From positions 1 to 64,000 of the forward strand of contig JAYFPK010000003.1 of the NCBI GenBank assembly GCA_034927815.1: a stretch of 64,000 nucleotides of DNA. The letters run 5' to 3'. The notes under the pieces are model-generated. The model searched no databases. It had not been told where the DNA came from and saw nothing but the letters and a program-made list of their open reading frames with translations. The position numbers and the translations under genes were made by a program. This stretch comes from Limiplasma sp034927815 (GTDB taxonomy: Bacteria; Bacillota; Clostridia; Christensenellales; Aristaeellaceae). Positions 62,602 to 64,000 of the stretch are shown here, one piece after another. How positions within the stretch are numbered: the first letter of the stretch is position 1; every line of letters starts with the position of its first letter.

Positions 62602-62670
62602 CTTACATCTGATCTGTAAGAGGGCCCGCTTTTCTGTAAGGAAATGCCCCTAAAAAGTGTAAGGCGGGTC

Positions 62671-63429
62671 TTATTTGGGCTTGATGGACCATGTAGTGCT
62701 TGGTTTACATTCTACAATATAAAAGCAGGGACGATCGTCATTGGAATGGATGAACACATCCAAGCTCCCTTTCTTTTCTCCCACCGACTCGCTGAAGAGC
62801 CTTTCACGGAGATACCCATACTCGGAAGGCGTCACCAGTTCGATGGTGAGATAGTCCGATTTGCTGTTGCTGGCATCATAGGATATTGTCACGGGTATCG
62901 CCCAGGCAAGATAAAAGAGATCCCCTACGTCATTGCCTTGACCAGCAAAGGTGGTTGTTCCCGTCTCAAAGAGCGGATAGATATCAAGCGTCCAGTTTCC
63001 AGCGGTTGTGACCAAGAGTGAAACGTTATCTGCGCCATAGTTAGTGGAGTCATAAGAGTATACGCGGGACATATTGCCCTTGCTCGCAGTAAACCCTTGC
63101 CTCCAGTCGAATTTACCGCCTGTTACCTCGATTTTGGCATCGCCTTCAGCGTCAACGGCAAAGACCATCCGGCAGGGGTAATAGGGAAAGCTCTCCAAAG
63201 GAATCATGGATAGCCCCTTGCCTTCATAGTGGATGACCTTCATAGCCGCTTCCGAACCGGCAGAGGTTTCCAGAGCTTGGCGTTCGGCAAGTTGCGCATC
63301 GATAGCGCTTCGTGCAGCTTCCAACTCCTCCACAGTGGCCGCAGTAAGATCAAGGGATAGTGTCTCCGCCAGGGCAAGGGCGGGTAAGCAGAACAACAGC
63401 GCAAGACACAGGCACAGAAGTTTCCTCAT
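62671..63429 (-). CDS. Secreted protein with coiled-coil start
   Basis: A 252-residue exported protein. Signal peptide MRKLLCLCLALLFCLPALAL ending ALA-ET. Then a short coiled coil (TVEELEAARSAIDAQLAERQ) and a beta-rich domain (KIEVTGGKFDWRQGF; TAGNWTLDIYPLFETG; SDYLTIELVTP). This coiled-coil plus beta domain recurs in Clostridial prophage-associated exported proteins. The ATG overlaps the stop of the ImmA-like gene (ATGA), so the two are or were translated together. Intact. Confidence 0.75.
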   Translation of the reverse strand: MRKLLCLCLALLFCLPALALAETLSLDLTAATVEELEAARSAIDAQLAERQALETSAGSEAAMKVIHYEGKGLSMIPLESFPYYPCRMVFAVDAEGDAKIEVTGGKFDWRQGFTASKGNMSRVYSYDSTNYGADNVSLLVTTAGNWTLDIYPLFETGTTTFAGQGNDVGDLFYLAWAIPVTISYDASNSKSDYLTIELVTPSEYGYLRERLFSESVGEKKGSLDVFIHSNDDRPCFYIVECKPSTTWSIKPK

Positions 63430-64000
63430 GATTTCCCCTTCTTTCTTTCGTCAATGAATGGTTTCATTTGCTCGTAGACCCGCCTTTCCAGGGGGTCAGT
63501 GAGAAATTCGTTGCGTACATAGGGCGTTTCCATACGATGGGCCCTATGCAGGGCCGCCCGCCAGGATAGGCCGGTCAGGGCGGCTATGTCCTCCGGGGTA
63601 TGGATATCCAGCGCCCAAAGGACAACAGCCGGGGCAAGGAAGCGGGCGGCAAACATGTCTGCGGACTGCTCATCCGGATTGCGGGGGTTGCTTTCTAAGT
63701 CTCCGGTATTGACACAGTCCCCAACACCTGGGCATCCAGGTGGGGCACGGTGACATGCCCCATAAAGATGTTCCCCAGCTCATGGGCCACCGTAAAGCGA
63801 ACCCGGGGCAACGGCATACCATCATCAAAAAATATAAACCAATTGGCTTTATAGCAGACCGCGAGCCCCGCACAGTGGCGGGCCTCGCCAGCAAGGCGAA
63901 GATAGGCTAACAGGTCCGCATGGCGGGAATAGCCAAAGGTTCTGATCCCGGCGCGGGCGGTAACATCGGAGAGCGCCACGGGAAGCCGATCCACAGCAAA
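63426..64000 (-). pseudogene. Frameshifted ImmA/IrrE-like metalloprotease (partial at window edge)
   Basis: First frame (from the window edge to 63695) carries LPRVRFTVAHELGNIFMGHV, the zinc helix of ImmA/IrrE proteases, but with HELGN instead of HELGH, losing a zinc ligand. It ends VSIPET-stop; a second frame resumes DLESNPRNPDEQSADMFAAR and continues to 63426, as normal family members do (ADxFAARFLAP). One base missing near 63700 explains the break. ImmA proteins cleave phage-type repressors to induce excision, so its loss fits element decay. The start lies at or beyond the window edge. Confidence 0.8.

Larger units (their letters stand above)
61059..64000. mobile_element. Left part of a second, decaying element
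   Basis: Starts at the same tRNA-Pro 3' sequence and carries, in the same orientation as the first element, an integrase (now broken), a secreted-protein gene and a broken ImmA-like gene. This suggests tandem integration at one att site. The right end is outside the window. Confidence 0.5.

Overview
The window looks like a chromosomal segment of a GC-rich, endospore-forming Clostridia-type Firmicute. Evidence read directly: strong GGAGG ribosome binding sites throughout; a spoIID-spoIIQ engulfment pair; a second SpoIID/LytB-type protein; a SpoVK/CbxX-type AAA ATPase; many secreted proteins with Thr/Pro 'TPTPT' linkers and SH3 domains; a two-subunit transketolase; and a membrane pyrophosphatase beside sodium-pump decarboxylase subunits. 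A gut or rumen lineage such as Christensenellales or Oscillospirales is my inference; no rRNA is present to settle it.

Host backbone, 1-47.7 kb. From left: thioesterase and a possible glycosyltransferase (minus strand); a CapF/WbjC-like bifunctional sugar reductase and a secreted protein; a VOC protein; spoIID, spoIIQ and glmS; a CPBP protease and an MGMT-like protein; a zinc/cadmium resistance operon (ArsR-type repressor with a perfect palindromic operator, stand-alone HMA metallochaperone, P-type ATPase); an arginase-like protein, AAA ATPase and two envelope proteins; OadB, a 45-residue OadG-like subunit and HppA (sodium/proton energetics); SpoIID/LytB-SH3, glycerol-1-phosphate dehydrogenase and a DUF1905 protein; a VWA-PP2C-kinase signalling triad; a 3.46-kb cassette carrying one very large SLH-like/GH5-like secreted protein and bounded by a 29-bp direct repeat; split transketolase; a structured intergenic stretch resembling an IS200/IS605 right end/omega-RNA relic; a large SH3 plus Ig-like repeat protein; a zinc-ribbon/DnaJ/DUF5685 cluster; two tandem ATP-grasp ligases; and a multi-membrane glycosyltransferase-like protein.

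Mobile region, 47.7-64 kb. tRNA-Thr(CGU) is followed by tRNA-Pro(CGG). The 3' end of tRNA-Pro (27 bp) recurs at 61059-61085, so 47.7-61.1 kb is a 13.4-kb integrated element. It has an intact tyrosine integrase, an XRE repressor facing an excisionase-like HTH protein, a primase/helicase-type replication protein, a PDDEXK-like nuclease, a sigma-like regulator, a single phage tail protein but no head, terminase or lysis genes, a secreted protein, a ribbon-helix-helix repressor preceded by three copies of a palindromic operator, and DinD. Short repeat families sit just inside both ends (candidate integrase arm sites), and a 400-bp non-coding stretch carries A-tracts phased at 11 bp. This fits a phage-derived satellite or a heavily reduced prophage.

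To the right of the 61-kb att copy begins a second, decaying element: an integrase with a frameshift and a catalytic Arg-to-Cys change, another secreted protein, and a frameshifted ImmA-like protease that runs off the window. The two elements appear to be in tandem at the same tRNA gene. All functions are inferred from sequence reading alone; no database search was run.
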